Below are positions 9,343 through 18,461 of a DNA stretch of 64,000 nucleotides, in pieces. This stretch comes from Komagataeibacter diospyri (lineage in GTDB: Bacteria; Pseudomonadota; Alphaproteobacteria; Acetobacterales; Acetobacteraceae). Positions within the stretch are counted from its first letter, which is position 1. Each line of letters begins with the position of its first letter. Made by a program: the position numbers and the translations under genes. Below the pieces are notes generated by a model, which did not search any database, was not told the origin of the DNA, and saw nothing but the letters and a program-made list of their open reading frames with translations. The stretch is taken from contig NZ_BDLU01000054.1 in the NCBI RefSeq assembly GCF_006538165.1, positions 62,001-126,000 on the forward strand, read 5' to 3'.

Positions 9343-9987
9343 TCAGGCAACCCATGGCAGACGTTTTGTCAGGGCGGATAACCGGTGACGACGCAGTTCG
9401 TTGCGTGCGCGGGCATCATTGGTCATGTAATTCAGCTGGATGGTATGGCGTGGGCCGACATACTGCCGGTGCCCATGCCATGTGTCCGGCCCGTTGGGAA
9501 AGACCAGCAACGTGCCGTTGACGGGCGGGATCTCGGCGGCGAAATCCTCAAGGTCATGCGCGTTGCGCAACAGCCGCAGGCAACCTTCGTGCCGTGACCA
9601 TGCCGCGTCATCGGCAGCATTCAGGTACAGCAGGACGGTTACGCGCTTGCTGTCGGAATCGCGGTGGATGCGCCCGTCTTTCGCCCGCGTGCGTCCGCGC
9701 AGTGTCAGCATGGTCGGCGCGGTATCCAGATCCAGCGCGAATTTGCGTGCGATCAGGTTCCGCAGGCGTGGCCCCTCCAGCTCCCGCACCAGCTGCGCCA
9801 TGAGGGGCGACAGCGTCAGGGCCTGGGGCGGGAAGGACCCGCCGGAGCGGATATCGGGCAGACTTGCCGCCAGGGCATGCAGGTCATCCGGCCCGATGAA
9901 ATGCGGCACCACCACATGGGCGAATGGCGCGATGGACACCGCTGCCGCTTCCAGCGCCGCATAATCGGGGGTGACGGGTTGGATCAT
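9343..9987 (-). CDS. 2-oxoglutarate/Fe(II)-dependent oxygenase family protein
   Basis: A 214-residue soluble protein with a double-stranded beta-helix signature: H-x-D in GRIHRDSDSKRV (His108, Asp110), a distal His in WHGHRQYVGPRH (His171 or His173) and a following Arg (Arg180) suited to bind 2-oxoglutarate. The family hydroxylates diverse substrates; the substrate is not predictable here. I chose ATG at 9987, which has GCAGGA nearby; a TTG at 9999 is also in frame. No operon partner is evident. Confidence 0.72.
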   Translation of the reverse strand: MIQPVTPDYAALEAAAVSIAPFAHVVVPHFIGPDDLHALAASLPDIRSGGSFPPQALTLSPLMAQLVRELEGPRLRNLIARKFALDLDTAPTMLTLRGRTRAKDGRIHRDSDSKRVTVLLYLNAADDAAWSRHEGCLRLLRNAHDLEDFAAEIPPVNGTLLVFPNGPDTWHGHRQYVGPRHTIQLNYMTNDARARNELRRHRLSALTKRLPWVA

Positions 9988-10066
9988 GCCATCCTGCAAG
10001 CTGGTTCAGTAAACGGCCCCCAGATTAAGCCCGGACACGTCCCCCCGCAAGACATGTGTACGGGGG

Positions 10067-10405
10067 TCAGCCGCTGACCGTGTCCACCGCGTCCAGCACC
10101 CGGCTGGAATAGACCGTGGCGGCGCCCGCGTTCAGGGCGACGGCCACGCCCAGCGCCTCGGCAATTTCCGCTTTTGTCGCACCCGCCTTTACCGCCGCTG
10201 TGGAATGGACGGATATGCAGCCGTCGCACCGCGTGGTCACAGCCACGGCCAGCGCGATCAGTTCGCGTGTCTTGGCGTCCAGATGGCCGGTGCGCGCGGC
10301 GGCCCCGTCCAGCGTCTGGAGTCCCTTGATCGTGTCGGGCGACAGCGCGGCAAAGGCTTTGATAGAGTCGCCCAGATGGGCGCGGTAAGCGTTCCAGTCA
10401 GTCAT
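10067..10405 (-). CDS. Carboxymuconolactone decarboxylase/AhpD-like family protein
   Basis: 112 residues of all-helical AhpD fold. The redox motif is C60-D-G-C63 with His67 (CDGCISVH), the pattern of AhpD-type peroxidase partners, so a thiol redox role is more likely than lactone decarboxylation. The start is ATG at 10405 with GGAGAG 6 bp upstream; the overlapping GTG at 10408 is less well spaced. It is divergent from zapE, with about 120 bp between them for both promoters. Confidence 0.82.
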   Translation of the reverse strand: MTDWNAYRAHLGDSIKAFAALSPDTIKGLQTLDGAAARTGHLDAKTRELIALAVAVTTRCDGCISVHSTAAVKAGATKAEIAEALGVAVALNAGAATVYSSRVLDAVDTVSG

Positions 10406-10525
10406 CACAAACTCTCCATTTTGGATGGTTTCAGTTCACCAGATGGAGAGAACCCCTGTCATGACACAGTTTGGAGAGTTTACGGCCTTGATGGGGGGTT
10501 TGTTACGGACTATCGCCGAAATATC

Positions 10526-11728
10526 ATGGATACAGATATCGCCCCCGCCCGCCCGTCCGCTGCGGCGCTGCCCGCAGGTACCGGCCCCCTCGCCGCCTAT
10601 GAGGCCCGTGTGGCCTCGGGCCGTCTTGATCGTGACCCGGAACAGGAAAAGGCCGCCCGCAGGCTCGACCGCCTGTGGCGGGAACTGCGTGACTACCATC
10701 CGGTGGTCCAGCAGCACGCGCCACCGGTCTCGGGCTGGCTGGGCGGGCTGAAGGCGCGGCTGGGTCTGTCGGGACATGCCCCGGCTGAAACCCCGCGTCC
10801 GCGCGGCGTTTACATGGTGGGGCAGGTGGGACGTGGCAAGACCATGCTCATGGACCTGTTCTTCAGTCTCGCACCCGTGGAGCACAAGCGCCGGGTCCAT
10901 TTCCACCGCTTCATGCAGGACGTGCACCAGCGCCTGCATGACATGAAGGTGGCGAATCCCGGCCTGACCGATCCCATCCCCCCGCTGGCACGCCAGATCG
11001 CGCAGGAAGCGTGGCTGCTGTGCTTTGACGAATTCCAGGTCAATGACATTGCAGACGCCATGATCCTTGGCCGTCTGTTCGACTACCTGTTCGCCGATGG
11101 CGTGGTGGTGGTGGCGACATCCAATACAAAGCCCGAGGACCTGTTCCAGGACCGCCCCGGCGCTGATGCCTTCAAGCCGTTCATCGCCACGATGCTCAAG
11201 GAAGTGGATACCGTCATCCTCGATTCCCCGCGCGATTACCGCCGGGGCAACGCGCGCGGCATGCAGACATGGATCATCCCCGTTGATGATGCGGCGCGCC
11301 GCGAACTCGACTCGATCTTTACCCGGCTGGCCGACGGCGCGGCGGTCGTGCCGGTCACGCTGGACATCATGGGCCGCAGCCTGAAGGTGAAACAGGCGGC
11401 AGGCCCCGTCGCGCGCTTCAGCTTTGCCGATCTGTGCGGCAGGCCGCTTGGCGCGGGTGACTACCTGGCGCTGGCCACGCGGTTTCCCAACCTTGTCCTT
11501 GATGGGGTGCCGCGCATGGGGCCAGACAATTTTGACGAGGCCCGACGCTTCATCGTCCTGATCGACACGCTGTACGAACAGAACGTCAAGCTGTTCGCCT
11601 CCGCCGAGGACAGGCCCGACGCCATTTACGCCAAGGGGCAGGGCGCGACCGCGTTCGAGCGCACGGCGTCCCGTCTGGAGGAGATGCAGAGTGCCGCCTA
11701 CATGCAGCTGCCGCACCTGAACGCATAA
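10526..11728 (+). CDS. zapE: Cell division protein ZapE (AFG1-like ATPase)
   Basis: 400 residues of AAA-like P-loop ATPase. Walker A is GQVGRGKTMLMDLFF and Walker B is LLCFDEFQVNDI, both diagnostic for the AFG1/ZapE family. In E. coli ZapE acts at the divisome under low oxygen; the mitochondrial homologue helps turn over respiratory subunits. The ATG at 10526 is chosen because upstream in-frame residues back to 10205 lie antisense over the AhpD-like gene and do not resemble the family. Confidence 0.93.
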   Translation: MDTDIAPARPSAAALPAGTGPLAAYEARVASGRLDRDPEQEKAARRLDRLWRELRDYHPVVQQHAPPVSGWLGGLKARLGLSGHAPAETPRPRGVYMVGQVGRGKTMLMDLFFSLAPVEHKRRVHFHRFMQDVHQRLHDMKVANPGLTDPIPPLARQIAQEAWLLCFDEFQVNDIADAMILGRLFDYLFADGVVVVATSNTKPEDLFQDRPGADAFKPFIATMLKEVDTVILDSPRDYRRGNARGMQTWIIPVDDAARRELDSIFTRLADGAAVVPVTLDIMGRSLKVKQAAGPVARFSFADLCGRPLGAGDYLALATRFPNLVLDGVPRMGPDNFDEARRFIVLIDTLYEQNVKLFASAEDRPDAIYAKGQGATAFERTASRLEEMQSAAYMQLPHLNA

Positions 11729-12074
11729 AGGGGGAAATGGGTGACGGGGTCACGCCATCGTGACGGTTATGGCGGTGGTGTGACTGGTCAGGCGGTAGGC
11801 AAGCCGGACTGTCTTTGCTTGGGTATGGGCAAGTTCGCATCAGCCGGGACGAACGCCACGGATAGGGATGTTTTGCATGCAGGTTTCCCCCGACCGGGGA
11901 CAGGCACGAAAATGTCAGTATGCGCGGCAAGCAGACCTGATCCTGATGAATGATGGCGGCATCCCGGCATGGGTGCGGCTAGGGTAGCGATACAAATCGG
12001 GCCGGTGAAAGTTACAGGCCGGACCCGACAATAGCGCGGCCAAAAAAGGCCGCCAGCGAGGAGATGTCTTCAAT
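11729..12074. other. 346-bp zapE-sucA intergenic region
   Basis: No credible gene on either strand. It should contain the promoter of the 2-oxoglutarate dehydrogenase operon. Visible structure is limited to a short inverted repeat (GTGAC ... GTCAC near 11741-11753) and a hairpin close to the sucA start, listed separately. Confidence 0.5.
12036..12053 (+). promoter_or_regulatory. GCGGCC hairpin immediately before the sucA ribosome binding site
   Basis: GCGGCC (12036-12041), six A residues, then GGCCGC (12048-12053) make a compact stem. It ends 1-2 bases before the purine-rich AGCGAGGAG that precedes the sucA ATG. In the mRNA it could influence ribosome access or stability. The structure is seen; the role is inferred. 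Confidence 0.4.
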
Positions 12075-14948
12075 ATGGCGGGCGTAGATATTCTTTCGAC
12101 CGCATTCAGTGGCGCCAATACAGCCTATCTGGCTGAATTGTATGCGCGCTGGGTGGCCGATCCCAACAGCGTCGATCCTTCCTTTGCCTCCCTGTTCCAG
12201 GAACTGCATGAGGATGGCCCGGAAATCGTTCATGATGCGGAAGGGGCGTCGTGGGCGCCACGGCCGCATATCATCACCGGTGACGAACCCGCACCCCTGC
12301 CGAATGGCAAGGCGGCGGGTGTTACGGCCGAAGGGCTGCGGGCCGCGGCTGATGACAGCCTGCGCGCAACCCAGCTGATCCGTGCGTTCCGCGTGCGTGG
12401 CCACCTTGAGGCCCGTCTGGACCCGCTGGGCCTGCAGGTGCCCCAGCCCCATGCCGACCTTGACCCGGCCACCTATGGCTTTGGCCCCAGGGATCTTGAT
12501 CGTCCGATCTACCTTGGTCACATCGTCGCCAGCCTGGTCGGGACCGATACCGCGACCATCAACCAGGTGCTTGACGCCCTGCGTGCTGTCTATTGCGGGC
12601 CGATCGGCGCGGAATTCATGCACATCCAGGACCCCGAGCAGCGCATGTGGGTGCAGGCGCGGCTGGAAGGTGACAACTGGCGTAAGGGCGCAAGCCCCGA
12701 GCAGAAAAAGGTCATCCTGCAGCAGCTGACCGAAGCGGAAGGTTTCGAGTCCTTCTGCCAGAAGCGTTACGTCGGCACCAAGCGCTTCGGCCTTGAGGGC
12801 GAGGACGTGACCATCCCCGCGCTGCATGCGATCATCGATCAGGCGGCGGCTGGCGGCGTGCGTTCGGTCGCCATCGGCATGCCGCATCGTGGGCGCCTGA
12901 ACACGCTGGTCAACATCGTGCGCAAGCCCTACACCGCCATTTTCAGCGAATTCGCCGGTGCGTCCTTCAAGCCTGATGACGTGCAGGGGTCGGGCGATGT
13001 GAAATACCATCTCGGCACCTCCACCGATGTCGAGATTGGCGGGACCCCGGTCCATATCTCGCTTCAGCCCAACCCCTCGCACCTTGAGGCGGTGGACCCG
13101 GTCGTGATCGGCAAGGTCCGCGCGACGCAGGATGATGACGACCCCCAGCAGCGTGGCCGCCACATGGGCCTGCTGCTGCATGGCGACGCGGCGTTTGCCG
13201 GTCAGGGCATCGTGTATGAAACGCTGGCCATGTCGCAGCTGATTGGCTACCGCACCGGCGGCACGATCCACGTCGTGGTCAACAACCAGATCGGCTTCAC
13301 CACCGTATCGGTTCATTCCTTTTCTGGTCTGTACTGCACGGATGTGGCCAAGGCGGTGCAGGCCCCGATCCTGCATGTAAACGGCGACGAGCCGGAAGCG
13401 GTGATCTACTGTTCGCGTCTTGCGGCCGAGTTCCGCCAGAAGTTCGCATCCGATGTAGTGCTGGATATCGTGGGCTACCGCCGTCACGGCCATAACGAGT
13501 CCGATGAGCCGTCATTCACCCAGCCCACCATGTACAAGGCCATTGCCGCGCGCCCGACCATTCGCACGCTGTATTCCGACCGCCTTGTGCGCGAGGGTGT
13601 CGTGACCGAGGCGGAGGTCACGGCCGAATGGGATGGTTTCCACAACAGGCTGGAAGAAGCCTATCAGGCGGCACAGGGTTACAAGCCCAACAAGGCGGAC
13701 TGGCTGGAAGGCGCATGGCAGGGGCTGAAGCCGCCGCCGGTGGACGCCACCCGTCCCGCACCGGAAACAGGTGTCGCCATTGACCGGCTGAAGGAAGTGG
13801 GTGCGGCGCTGGCGCATGTGCCCGATGACTTCAACGCCAATTCCAAGATCGTCCGCCAGCTCAAGGCCAAGGCGAAGATGTTCGAGACGGGCGGGGGCAT
13901 CGACTGGGCTACGGGTGAGGCGCTTGGCTTCGGCACGCTGCTGCTGGACAAGCACCATGTCCGCCTGTCGGGTGAGGACTGCCAGCGCGGCACCTTCAGC
14001 CAGCGTCATGCGGTGCTGATCGACCAGATCAACCAGAATACCTATGTGCCGCTGAACAACATCGCCAAGGATCAGGCCGCGATCGAGATCTACAACTCGC
14101 TGCTGTCCGAATTCGGTGTGCTCGGGTTCGAATACGGCTACTCGCTGGCCGATCCGAACGCGCTGGTGCTGTGGGAAGCGCAGTTCGGTGACTTCGCCAA
14201 CGGCGCACAGGTCATCATAGACCAGTTCATCGCATCAGGTGAGACCAAGTGGCTGCGCATGTCTGGTCTGGTCATGCTGCTGCCACATGGGTACGAAGGG
14301 CAGGGGCCGGAACATTCCTCCGCCCGTCTGGAGCGTTATCTCCAGCTCTGCGCCGAAAACAACATGCGCGTTTGCAACCTGACTACGCCGGCCAACTACT
14401 TCCACGCCCTGCGTCGCCAGCTGTTCCTTGATTACCGTAAGCCGCTGATCATCATGACGCCGAAATCCCTGCTGCGTCACAAGCTGGCGGTCTCTGAACT
14501 GAAGGATTTCGGTCCGGGCACGCGCTTCCTGCCAGTGATTGGTGAAATCGACCAGATCGCGGCCCCCGCCAAGGTAGACCGCGTGGTGATCTGTTCGGGC
14601 AAGGTCTATTACGACCTGCTGGCTGAACGCCGTGAACGCAAACTGGATAACGTCGCCATCATCCGGCTGGAACAGTTCTATCCCTTCCCCGAAAAGATGC
14701 TGGCGGAAGAACTGGCCCGCTACGCGCAGGCCAAGGTGATCTGGTGTCAGGAAGAGCCGGAAAACATGGGTGGGTGGAACTTTGTCGATCGTCTGATCGA
14801 AGGCGTGCTGACTTCCGTGAACCACAAGAGCACACGGCCGACCTATGTCGGGCGCGTGGCAGCGGCCAGCCCCGCCACGGGTCTTGCGAAGGTTCATGTC
14901 GCCGAGCAGACGGCGCTGGTGAACAGGGCGCTGGGTGTCAGCGCCTGA
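12075..14948 (+). CDS. sucA: 2-oxoglutarate dehydrogenase E1 component
   Basis: Thiamine diphosphate-dependent decarboxylase of the 2-oxoglutarate dehydrogenase complex (TCA cycle, cytoplasm). At 957 residues it matches the family. The N-terminal E2-binding segment (GANTAYLAELYARWVADP), the GMPHRGRLNTL motif, the VNNQIGFTT region of the ThDP site and the C-terminal QEEPENMG segment are all visible. The start follows GAGGAG. It heads the operon sucA-sucB-lpd. Confidence 0.97.
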   Translation: MAGVDILSTAFSGANTAYLAELYARWVADPNSVDPSFASLFQELHEDGPEIVHDAEGASWAPRPHIITGDEPAPLPNGKAAGVTAEGLRAAADDSLRATQLIRAFRVRGHLEARLDPLGLQVPQPHADLDPATYGFGPRDLDRPIYLGHIVASLVGTDTATINQVLDALRAVYCGPIGAEFMHIQDPEQRMWVQARLEGDNWRKGASPEQKKVILQQLTEAEGFESFCQKRYVGTKRFGLEGEDVTIPALHAIIDQAAAGGVRSVAIGMPHRGRLNTLVNIVRKPYTAIFSEFAGASFKPDDVQGSGDVKYHLGTSTDVEIGGTPVHISLQPNPSHLEAVDPVVIGKVRATQDDDDPQQRGRHMGLLLHGDAAFAGQGIVYETLAMSQLIGYRTGGTIHVVVNNQIGFTTVSVHSFSGLYCTDVAKAVQAPILHVNGDEPEAVIYCSRLAAEFRQKFASDVVLDIVGYRRHGHNESDEPSFTQPTMYKAIAARPTIRTLYSDRLVREGVVTEAEVTAEWDGFHNRLEEAYQAAQGYKPNKADWLEGAWQGLKPPPVDATRPAPETGVAIDRLKEVGAALAHVPDDFNANSKIVRQLKAKAKMFETGGGIDWATGEALGFGTLLLDKHHVRLSGEDCQRGTFSQRHAVLIDQINQNTYVPLNNIAKDQAAIEIYNSLLSEFGVLGFEYGYSLADPNALVLWEAQFGDFANGAQVIIDQFIASGETKWLRMSGLVMLLPHGYEGQGPEHSSARLERYLQLCAENNMRVCNLTTPANYFHALRRQLFLDYRKPLIIMTPKSLLRHKLAVSELKDFGPGTRFLPVIGEIDQIAAPAKVDRVVICSGKVYYDLLAERRERKLDNVAIIRLEQFYPFPEKMLAEELARYAQAKVIWCQEEPENMGGWNFVDRLIEGVLTSVNHKSTRPTYVGRVAAASPATGLAKVHVAEQTALVNRALGVSA

Positions 14949-14977
14949 GGGCCACGGGCTTTACACATAAAGGATAC

Positions 14978-15001
14978 GGGAACGGCGTTCCGGCCGTTCC
15001 C
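14978..15001 (+). promoter_or_regulatory. Intercistronic hairpin between sucA and sucB
   Basis: GGGAACGG (14978-14985) pairs with CCGTTCCC (14994-15001) in the 124-bp gap between sucA and sucB. There is no T-run, so partial attenuation or mRNA processing that adjusts E1:E2 stoichiometry is more likely than full termination. The role is inference. Confidence 0.4.
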
Positions 15002-15072
15002 CTGAATAACGATAAGGCCGCCCGGGCGCGCGATTGGGGTGCCAGGGTGGCCAAGGGATTGGGAATCAAAAG

Positions 15073-16332
15073 ATGTCTGCCGATATCAAGGTACCGACAC
15101 TGGGCGAAAGTGTTACCACTGCAACCGTTGCAAAATGGCTGAAGCATCCGGGCGATGCCGTGAACGAAGATGATCCGTTGGTGGAACTGGAAACCGACAA
15201 GGTCAGTGTGGAAGTTCCCGCTCCGCAGGCTGGCGTGCTTGGCCCGCTGCTGGTTCCCGAGGGCGAGGAAGTCGAGGTCGGCACCGTGCTGTCCACCATC
15301 GAGGCCGGAAAAGGTGCAGCCCCCAAGGCTGCGGCCGCTCCCGCCCCCAAGAAGGAAGCAGCCCCCGCAGGCGTGCAGGCCCAGCCTGCGACCCCGGGCC
15401 CCGTCGCCCGTCCGGCAACGCCGCCGTCTGATGTTGCTGCACAGGGGGCGGCTGCCGTGGCTTTCCCGAGCGCGCGCAAGATGATGACCGAACAGGGCGT
15501 GTCCGCAGCCCAGGTCGGCACGGGTACCGGCAAGGATGGCCGTATAACAAAGGGTGACGTGCAGTCGTTCCTGTCGCAGCCGCGGGCAGCCCAGCCTGCG
15601 GCTGCCGCCCGCCCGCCGCGTCAGGACGACCCGCGTGAGGAACGCGTGAAGATGACGCGTCTGCGCCGCACCATCGCCCGTCGTCTGAAGGACGCGCAGA
15701 ACACTGCCGCCCTGCTGACCACCTTCAATGAGGTGGACATGTCGGCGGTGATGCAGATGCGTGCCGAATACAAGGACCTGTTCATCAAGAAGCATAACGG
15801 CGTGAAGCTGGGCTTCATGTCCATCTTCAGCCGTGCGGTGATCGCGGCCCTGCAGGAATTCCCGGCCATCAACGCCGAAATCGACGGCGATGACGTGATC
15901 TACCGGGAATTCGTGAACCTCGGCATTGCCGTGGGTGGCCCCAACGGGCTGGTTGTGCCGGTGATCCGTGATGCGGACAAGATGAGCTTTGCCCAGATCG
16001 AAGGGACAATCGCAGGCTTTGGCAAGAAGGCACGCGAAGGCACGCTGAAGATCGATGAACTGTCGGGTGGCACGTTCTCGATCACCAATGGCGGCATCTA
16101 TGGTTCGCTCATGTCCACGCCCATCATCAACGCGCCGCAGTCGGCCATCCTTGGCATGCATGCCATTCAGGATCGCCCGGTTGCCGTGGACGGGCAGGTG
16201 GTGATCCGCCCGATGATGTATATCGCCCTGACCTACGATCACCGGATCGTGGATGGCAAGGAAGCGGTCAGCTTCCTTGTGCGGGTCAAGCAGAACGTGG
16301 AAGACCCGCGCCGTCTGCTGCTGCAGGTCTGA
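15073..16332 (+). CDS. sucB: Dihydrolipoamide succinyltransferase (E2 of 2-oxoglutarate dehydrogenase)
   Basis: E2 core of the complex, transferring succinyl from lipoamide to CoA. In order: a lipoyl domain (residues 3-76, lipoyl Lys43 in [10 protein letters not shown]), an Ala/Pro linker, a peripheral subunit-binding domain (about 130-170), and the acyltransferase domain ending with the active-site segment [11 protein letters not shown]. The ATG at 15073 gives 419 residues, the usual size; the frame opens slightly earlier at 15034. The lipoyl domain is almost the same as that fused to Lpd downstream. Confidence 0.96.
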   Translation: MSADIKVPTLGESVTTATVAKWLKHPGDAVNEDDPLVELETDKVSVEVPAPQAGVLGPLLVPEGEEVEVGTVLSTIEAGKGAAPKAAAAPAPKKEAAPAGVQAQPATPGPVARPATPPSDVAAQGAAAVAFPSARKMMTEQGVSAAQVGTGTGKDGRITKGDVQSFLSQPRAAQPAAAARPPRQDDPREERVKMTRLRRTIARRLKDAQNTAALLTTFNEVDMSAVMQMRAEYKDLFIKKHNGVKLGFMSIFSRAVIAALQEFPAINAEIDGDDVIYREFVNLGIAVGGPNGLVVPVIRDADKMSFAQIEGTIAGFGKKAREGTLKIDELSGGTFSITNGGIYGSLMSTPIINAPQSAILGMHAIQDRPVAVDGQVVIRPMMYIALTYDHRIVDGKEAVSFLVRVKQNVEDPRRLLLQV

Positions 16333-16399
16333 TGCCTGCCGGGGCCGTGCCATGCGCGGCCCCTACGCGCAACCGCATAGCAAGCAGGACTGAATAGAC

Positions 16400-18130
16400 A
16401 TGACAATCGACATCAAGGTGCCCACGCTGGGCGAAAGTGTGACCACGGCTACGGTCAGCAAATGGCTGAAGCAGCCCGGTGACGCCGTGAACGCGGATGA
16501 ACCGATCGCTGAACTGGAAACCGACAAGGTCAGCGTGGAAGTCCCCGCCCCGCAGGCAGGTGTGCTTGGCGCGCATGCGGTGAAGGAAGGTGACGAGGTT
16601 GAGGTCGGGACCGTACTGACCACCCTGGCCCCCGGCGCCGGTGGCCAGAAGGCGGCCCCGGCAGCTGCCAAACCGGCCCAGTCCGCCCCGGCCGCCGCAG
16701 CACCTGCCGCCGCCCCCGCGCCTGCCGCCGAAGCCCCGGCCGAGACGGATTACGACGTGATCGTGATCGGTGCCGGCCCCGGTGGTTACGTGTGCGCCAT
16801 CCGCGCGGCCCAGCTTGGTTTCAAGGTGGCGTGTGTGGAAAAGCGCGCGACGCTGGGGGGCACCTGCCTCAATGTTGGCTGTATCCCGTCCAAGGCGCTG
16901 CTGCAGCAGTCCGAGAACTTCCATGCCGCCAAGGATGAATATGCCGATATGGGCATTATCATCGACAGCGTAAAGCTGGATCTGGCGAAGATGATGGCGC
17001 GCAAGCAGTCCGTGGTCGAAGCCAACGTGAAGGGCGTGGAGTTCCTGTTCAAGAAGAACAGGATCACCTGGCTCAAGGGCACCGGCAAGGTTGAGGGTAC
17101 GGGCCGCATCACGGTTGATGGCAAGCCGGTTACGGCCAGGCACATCGTGATTGCCAGCGGCAGCGACAGCGCCGGCCTGCCGGGTGTGGATGTTGATGAA
17201 AAGCAGATCGTCACCTCCACCGGCGCGCTCGAACTTTCCGCTGTTCCCAAGAAGATGGTGGTGATCGGTGGCGGCGTGATCGGGCTTGAGCTGGGCAGCG
17301 TCTGGCATCGTCTTGGCGCGGATGTGACGGTGATCGAATACCTCGACCGCCTGGTTCCTGGCACCGATAACGAAGTGGCCAAGACATTCCAGCGCATCCT
17401 GACCAAACAGGGCCTGAAGATGAAGCTGGGCCACAAGGTGACCAGGGCGGAAAAATCTGCCAAGGGCGTGACCCTGACCGTGGAACCCGCGCAGGGCGGA
17501 GCGGCGGAAACGCTGGAAGCCGACGTGGTGCTGCTGGCCATTGGCCGCACGGCGGCCAGCAAGGGCTTCGGGCTGGAGGAAGCCGGCATTGAACTGGACA
17601 GGCGTGGCCGGATCGTGACCGACGCGCATTACGCCACCAGCGTGCCGGGTATCTATGCCATTGGCGACGTGATTGCAGGCCCGATGCTGGCGCACAAGGC
17701 CGAGGAAGAAGGCGTGGCCGTGGCTGAACTGCTGGCCGGTCAGGCTGGCCATGTCAATTACGGCGCCATCCCCGCCGTAGTGTACACGTGGCCGGAGGTC
17801 GCGACCGTTGGCAAGACCGAAGAAAACCTGAAAGAAGAAGGGGTTTCCTACAAGGTTGGCAAATTCCCCTTCACTGCCAATGGCCGCGCACGCGCCATCG
17901 GCATGACGGACGGATTTGTGAAGGTGCTGGCGGATTCCACCACCGATCAGGTGCTGGGTGTGCATATCATCGGCCCGATGGCGGGCGAACTGATTGCCGA
18001 ATGCACCATGGCGATCGAATTCGGCGCATCGTCGGAAGACATTGCACGCACCTGCCACGCCCACCCCACGCTGAGCGAGGCGGTAAAGGAAGCGGCGCTG
18101 GATGTGGACAAGCGCGCCATTCATATCTGA
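16400..18130 (+). CDS. lpd: Dihydrolipoyl dehydrogenase with fused N-terminal lipoyl domain (E3)
   Basis: FAD/NAD disulfide oxidoreductase that reoxidises dihydrolipoamide. The 576 residues exceed the common 465-480 because of an extra lipoyl domain (residues 2-76, Lys43 in [10 protein letters not shown]) and an Ala/Pro linker (about 79-115). The E3 part follows: GAGPGGYVCAIRA FAD motif, redox pair Cys156/Cys161 in GGTCLNVGCIPSK, NAD fold GGGVIGLELGS, and the dimer-interface HAHPTLSEAV. It ends the operon, 67 bp after sucB, with a strong terminator. Confidence 0.96.
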   Translation: MTIDIKVPTLGESVTTATVSKWLKQPGDAVNADEPIAELETDKVSVEVPAPQAGVLGAHAVKEGDEVEVGTVLTTLAPGAGGQKAAPAAAKPAQSAPAAAAPAAAPAPAAEAPAETDYDVIVIGAGPGGYVCAIRAAQLGFKVACVEKRATLGGTCLNVGCIPSKALLQQSENFHAAKDEYADMGIIIDSVKLDLAKMMARKQSVVEANVKGVEFLFKKNRITWLKGTGKVEGTGRITVDGKPVTARHIVIASGSDSAGLPGVDVDEKQIVTSTGALELSAVPKKMVVIGGGVIGLELGSVWHRLGADVTVIEYLDRLVPGTDNEVAKTFQRILTKQGLKMKLGHKVTRAEKSAKGVTLTVEPAQGGAAETLEADVVLLAIGRTAASKGFGLEEAGIELDRRGRIVTDAHYATSVPGIYAIGDVIAGPMLAHKAEEEGVAVAELLAGQAGHVNYGAIPAVVYTWPEVATVGKTEENLKEEGVSYKVGKFPFTANGRARAIGMTDGFVKVLADSTTDQVLGVHIIGPMAGELIAECTMAIEFGASSEDIARTCHAHPTLSEAVKEAALDVDKRAIHI

Positions 18131-18147
18131 ACCAGCGTACTAGATAT

Positions 18148-18187
18148 AAACCCCGCCCGACAGGTTTTCTGTCGGGCGGGGTTTTTT
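18148..18187 (+). terminator. Rho-independent terminator of the sucA-sucB-lpd operon
   Basis: A GC-rich perfect stem (ACCCCGCCCGACAG with CTGTCGGGCGGGGT) with a tiny loop is followed by six T residues, starting about 20 bp after the lpd stop. Confidence 0.93.
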
Positions 18188-18461
18188 ATTTAAAGTAAAA
18201 TAATCATATGAAAATTAATATATGATGCTTATATTGATTTTGATAAGCGCAATGTCAATATAATTAACTGATTTATATTGGTATATTCAGGTGTGATATG
18301 TCGATCTATGTGGAATAAGTAATAAAGTTTCTGATCTATTCCTTTTTTAAAGGGCAGAGTTTCCTGAATATTTTTGAAAAAATCTTCACAAAAAACGGTT
18401 TAATGGTCTGAATACTGGTCCGTTATGCGCCATAACCTGAACGGTCTGGTATAATGTGGAC
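18188..18461. other. AT-rich gap between the suc operon and the c-di-GMP genes
   Basis: About 270 bp of sharply lower GC than the surroundings, with no credible gene. It contains an 8-bp inverted repeat (CAATATAA 18256-18263 and TTATATTG 18273-18280). The two flanking genes converge here, so it need not hold a promoter. The role is unknown. Confidence 0.45.

Noticed and set aside
12012..13493. 493-residue open frame antisense to sucA
   Set aside because: Shadow of sucA; composition typical of reversed GC-rich coding.
16286..18124. 612-residue open frame antisense to lpd
   Set aside because: Shadow of a secure gene; no recognisable motif and it crosses the sucB-lpd gap.
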